DNA from: Comamonas sp. | GTDB taxonomy: Bacteria; Pseudomonadota; Gammaproteobacteria; Burkholderiales; Burkholderiaceae_C | Assembly: GCA_028690035.1 (NCBI GenBank) | Contig: JAQVCA010000002.1 | Location: forward strand, 310,001-374,000 | Direction of reading: 5' to 3' | Length of the DNA stretch: 64,000 bases | In this document: positions 61,038-64,000 of the stretch, in pieces | Position numbering within the stretch: the stretch's first letter is position 1 | Layout: each line of letters opens with the position of its first letter | Made by a program: the position numbers and the translations under genes | Notes under the pieces: generated by a model | The model's input: the letters and a program-made list of their open reading frames with translations, nothing else | The model's database searches: none | What the model was told of the DNA's origin: nothing

Positions 61038-63227
61038 CTAGCCGCCTGCCGCAGGAGTGGGGGCGGGTGCAGCGGGTGCAGGTGCCACCTCTGCCGCCGC
61101 AGGGGCCACCTGCAGCGCTTCAGGCAGCCAGGCATTGAGCCAGCCCTGGCCCCACACCAGCGCCACCACCAGCAGCGCGCCCAGCGCCCACAGCCAGGGC
61201 GCGTTGGACTTTTGCGCGTAGGGGTCGTGCAGACTGCGCTGGGCATTGGCCGGCACCTGCGCCAGTTGCGACAGCGAGCGCCCCAGCGGCAGGTTGATCT
61301 TCATGCGCCCATTGATGGCCCAGCCGCTGGCATCGAGCAGCGGGCCCAGGCTGCGCTCGCGCAGCTTGAGCCAGGCGATCAGCATGCTGGGGCCCGAAAT
61401 GGCCAGCACCAGCCCCACGACGGCCAGCGGAATCAACGGCCCCAGCTCCAGCACTTTAGAAAGCACAGCCACCAGCACGGTACTGAGCGAGCCCAGGGCC
61501 ACACCGATGGCCGCCACCGTGCCCACATCCGTCTTGCGCGGCACGGCCTCGGCGGGCTTGGCGCTGCCTTCGGCCAGGCGCGTGGCATTGGCCTGCAGCC
61601 CCTGGGTGACGGCGGCGTCCTTGGTAGCGGCGCGCTTGGCCACCTGTTCTTCAACCATGCGCAAGAATTTTTTGTACGGCGAGAAAAACGCCTGGCCCAC
61701 GCTGGTGGGGTTGTCGATCAGGGTGGTGATGCGCGCATCCCAGTCTTGGCCCTGGCGGTCGTAAAAAATGCCTTTACGCCCGACGAACAAAAAGTCCACA
61801 TCGCCCGCCGTGAACGCTGCCACGATGTGGCGCACCTGCGTGCCCCGGCGGCATTCGCAGTAGGCCAGATAGGTTTTGGCCAACCCAGCCAGCGCCGCGT
61901 GGGCGCCGGGGTCTTGCACATCCACCGTCAGCTCGCAGCTGCGCCCATCCAGGAACAGCGTCCCGGCCTGGAATATGCCGCCCTGGCGGCTGTAGAAGCT
62001 GGAAAACGAGACAAAATTGTTCAACAGCGGCAGCAGGTCACGCTGCAGGCGGATGAGTTTTTCCAGATTTTTGGCATGCACGCTGTGCGCCTGCTCGGCC
62101 CGGTCTTGCTCAATCAGCGCCAGCAGGCGTGCCTGGGCATCGCTGGTCAGCAGGGCCTGGACTTCTTCCAGGGGCCAATCGGCCACGGGCGAAGCCGGGC
62201 GCTGCGCCAGCCAGGCCTGGCACGGTGCCAGTTGTGCCTTGAGCTGCTGCCACTGCGCCAGGCTCAGCTGCGCCAGCTCACCCCACAGCGGGGCGATGGC
62301 CTGCGTGCGCAGCGTCTGCACCGCAGCCGCCCAGGCCGGATTGAGGCCGCTGTCCAGCGCCAGCAGCGCATCGGGGTGGATGCGCGCCAGCGGCAAAGCG
62401 GCAATGGCGGCATCGTCCAGCGCCAGCGCCTGCTGGCCCAGGCTGACGTAGCCTTCCACGCTGGGACTCAGGGGCTGCAGCGCCGTGGTATCGAACGCCG
62501 CGAGCTGGCAGCGCGCAAAAAAGTCGTCCACCTTGGCCTGCACCGCACTCAGCGCCTGGGCCGCTGCCTGGGCCTGCTCTGGGCTGGGCAGTCCGCACAG
62601 CTGCTGAGGGCCTTGCACCAGCCAATCGGCCTGGGCCTGCAGATCGGCAAAAAACTGCTCCAGCGGGGGCTGGGCCAGCCCGGGCTGGTCGTCGCAGCCC
62701 TGCACGCTGCCGTAGGCCTGCATGATGCGCTGGGCCAGCGTCTGCAGGTCGGGGTGCGTCTGCAGTGCCTGCAGCGACAGCACGCCGTCGCCATTGAAGG
62801 GCATGGCATGCAGCTCGGCCAAGCGCTGCTGCACCTGGGCCAGGCTCAGGCTGCTGGCCCCGGCCTGACCGGCCAGCGCCAAAATGCGCTGCGCCTCGGC
62901 CAGCATGGCGGGGCCGTCTTCCACCTCGGTTTGCAGGCTATCGAGCTGCAGCACATCGCTGGTGCTGGTGAGCACTTCGGGATCGCGCACATGGGCCACG
63001 GCCCACTGGCAGGCAGCGAGCAATTCGGGCGCGCGGATACGGCCATCGCCATCGCTGTCGATGGCGTCCAGCGTGGCGGCATCGAACTCCACTCCCCGCG
63101 TCGGGCAGGCCAGCGCCACCCAGAGTTTTTGGTCCAACTGCGCCAGATGGGCGATGTCGGCCCCGGTGCGGATAACCACCTGATCCACGCCTCCTGCGCG
63201 TACAAACTGCCAACGATGCGGTTCCAT
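61038..63227 (-). CDS. Large EF-hand-bearing membrane protein, unknown
   Basis: A 729-residue protein with a canonical calcium loop at residues 57-68 (DSDGDGRIRAPE) near its N-terminus, a possible degenerate second loop (FNGDGVLSLQ), a long helical middle, and three C-terminal membrane helices at ~590-630 and ~685-705. A segment near 470-510 (FVSFSSFYSRQGGIFQAGTL) may be a beta-domain. The tail is Pro/Ala-rich. No signal peptide. I do not recognise a named family. The ATG at 63227 precedes MEPHRWQFVRAGG. Confidence 0.65.
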   Translation of the reverse strand: MEPHRWQFVRAGGVDQVVIRTGADIAHLAQLDQKLWVALACPTRGVEFDAATLDAIDSDGDGRIRAPELLAACQWAVAHVRDPEVLTSTSDVLQLDSLQTEVEDGPAMLAEAQRILALAGQAGASSLSLAQVQQRLAELHAMPFNGDGVLSLQALQTHPDLQTLAQRIMQAYGSVQGCDDQPGLAQPPLEQFFADLQAQADWLVQGPQQLCGLPSPEQAQAAAQALSAVQAKVDDFFARCQLAAFDTTALQPLSPSVEGYVSLGQQALALDDAAIAALPLARIHPDALLALDSGLNPAWAAAVQTLRTQAIAPLWGELAQLSLAQWQQLKAQLAPCQAWLAQRPASPVADWPLEEVQALLTSDAQARLLALIEQDRAEQAHSVHAKNLEKLIRLQRDLLPLLNNFVSFSSFYSRQGGIFQAGTLFLDGRSCELTVDVQDPGAHAALAGLAKTYLAYCECRRGTQVRHIVAAFTAGDVDFLFVGRKGIFYDRQGQDWDARITTLIDNPTSVGQAFFSPYKKFLRMVEEQVAKRAATKDAAVTQGLQANATRLAEGSAKPAEAVPRKTDVGTVAAIGVALGSLSTVLVAVLSKVLELGPLIPLAVVGLVLAISGPSMLIAWLKLRERSLGPLLDASGWAINGRMKINLPLGRSLSQLAQVPANAQRSLHDPYAQKSNAPWLWALGALLVVALVWGQGWLNAWLPEALQVAPAAAEVAPAPAAPAPTPAAGG

Positions 63228-63361
63228 AGATGTCGATGCCTTTTTTTGATAGGTGGATGAATTTCCGTGTATTGGGCGGCAGTGTAAAAGTTGCCCGTAC
63301 CGGGGTGATGTCCCAGACGGAGAATCCTGCAGGTTGTGCTGGCCTGGAAGGACTTGCAGCC

Positions 63362-64000
63362 ATGCCACAATTTGCCCCCATGTCTGTGCCCCCTTCTTCT
63401 GCGGACACTCCGACCTCCGCGTCCGGACTGCTGCTGCAGCTCTACACCTACGCTACCGGCCCACTGCACGCGTCTTTCTACCAGCGCCACTTTCAGCGCT
63501 TTGAAGTGCTGGGCCGCACCACCCCCAGCTGGAACAGTGCGGCTGCCAGCTGCACCCTGGGCTGGGGGTTGCTGCGTGGCCTGTGGCGCCCCACCCTGCT
63601 GCACGCCGGTCTGACCCTGACCCTGCTGGCCCTGTGGCTGCTGGGGCTGCATGGCCGTGTGCCTGCCCCGGTCGAAGCAGCCCTGGTGCTGCTGGGCCTG
63701 CTGCTGCTGTGCCTGGCCCCGGGCTTTCTGGGCAATGCCTGGTACTACCAGCACATCCACCGCCAAACGCTGGCCGCGCTGGAACAATCGCCCACGGTGG
63801 GCCAGGCGCAAGCCCGGCTGCAGAAGCTGGCCGCCAGTCCCAAACAACAGAAACTGGCCGCCACAGGACAGGTGGCCTGGTGGCTGCTGCTGGCTGGCTT
63901 GATCTGGCTGGGCTTGGCCCCCAGCGCGCCACCCCCGCCCCGTGCCAGCGTGGGGCCTCCCGTCCTGCACTTTCCCGACAGCCCCGCCGTGGCCGCTGCA
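63362..64000 (+). CDS. DUF2628-like membrane protein (partial, cut by window end)
   Basis: Reads open for 213 codons to the last base. After a soluble stretch with SFYQRHFQRFEVLGR and a WNSAAASCTLGWGLL hydrophobic region come two helices and the FLGNAWYYQHIHRQ segment, as in DUF2628 proteins, then another membrane helix (VAWWLLLAGLIWLGL). The start at 63362 or 63380 is uncertain. The gap to the divergent EF-hand gene is 134 bases. Confidence 0.6.
   Translation, partial: MPQFAPMSVPPSSADTPTSASGLLLQLYTYATGPLHASFYQRHFQRFEVLGRTTPSWNSAAASCTLGWGLLRGLWRPTLLHAGLTLTLLALWLLGLHGRVPAPVEAALVLLGLLLLCLAPGFLGNAWYYQHIHRQTLAALEQSPTVGQAQARLQKLAASPKQQKLAATGQVAWWLLLAGLIWLGLAPSAPPPPRASVGPPVLHFPDSPAVAAA

Overview
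The window is a contiguous stretch of bacterial chromosome, high in GC, with densely packed genes in short operons that often overlap by ATGA or GTGA. Gene content points to a betaproteobacterium of the order Burkholderiales, most likely Comamonadaceae: soxYZ, a class I PHA synthase, CcoG, the gpmA-ctp-moeB run, paired M16 peptidases beside ftsY, rsmD and coaD, and about 78-bp palindromic intergenic repeats with ends close to TAGCTGCTAGCGCTTG, which I associate with that family. No rRNA, tRNA, CRISPR array or prophage was recognised. The species is not determined.

Layout. 1-8.9 kb: soxYZ, a GDSL lipoprotein esterase, bacteriohemerythrin, a methyltransferase, a SulP transporter, a BamE-like lipoprotein, scpA, nadB and panD. 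9-17.6 kb: a PAS chemoreceptor, nadC-nadA (NAD synthesis with nadB), panB and panC (pantothenate with panD; coaD near 45 kb is a later CoA step), a pabB-pabC fusion and a DTW-domain tRNA-modification gene. 17.6-27.2 kb: phaC, an outer-membrane protein, an amidohydrolase-MscS operon, lysA, ribD and an orphan polyamine-type binding protein. 27.4-30.3 kb: a minor-pilin operon (fimT-pilV-pilW-pilX) whose last gene is AT-rich. 30.3-36.3 kb: gpsA, secB, grxC and a rhodanese (same order as E. coli yibN-grxC-secB-gpsA), facing gpmA-ctp-moeB. 36.4-39.3 kb: three small envelope proteins and ccoG. 39.4-41.0 kb: a decayed IS200/IS605 element with a truncated tnpA and an intact tnpB. 41.1-45.3 kb: a Cache protein, an MCP, a MocR regulator and coaD. 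45.3-54.6 kb: rsmD, two M16 peptidases (one frameshifted), ftsY, and an SbcCD/YhaNO-like nuclease-ATPase pair. 54.6-64 kb: a GlxR-type dehydrogenase, clpB, a cation-efflux protein overlapping moaE, small conserved proteins, an EF-hand membrane protein and a partial DUF2628-like gene cut by the window edge.

Most of the window is core metabolism and housekeeping. The parts worth a second look are the repeat family, whose copies end next to start codons that lack Shine-Dalgarno sequences and in one case lie inside a signal-peptide coding region; two probable frameshifts in simple repeats (a G6 tract in an M16 peptidase and a GT repeat in an MscS-family gene); the PilX-like protein with a beta-helix-like tail and no PilY1 or PilE nearby; the TnpB with a non-canonical RuvC-II; and the SbcC-like ATPase with a non-cysteine apex. 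I found no clear candidate for a wholly new multi-gene system.
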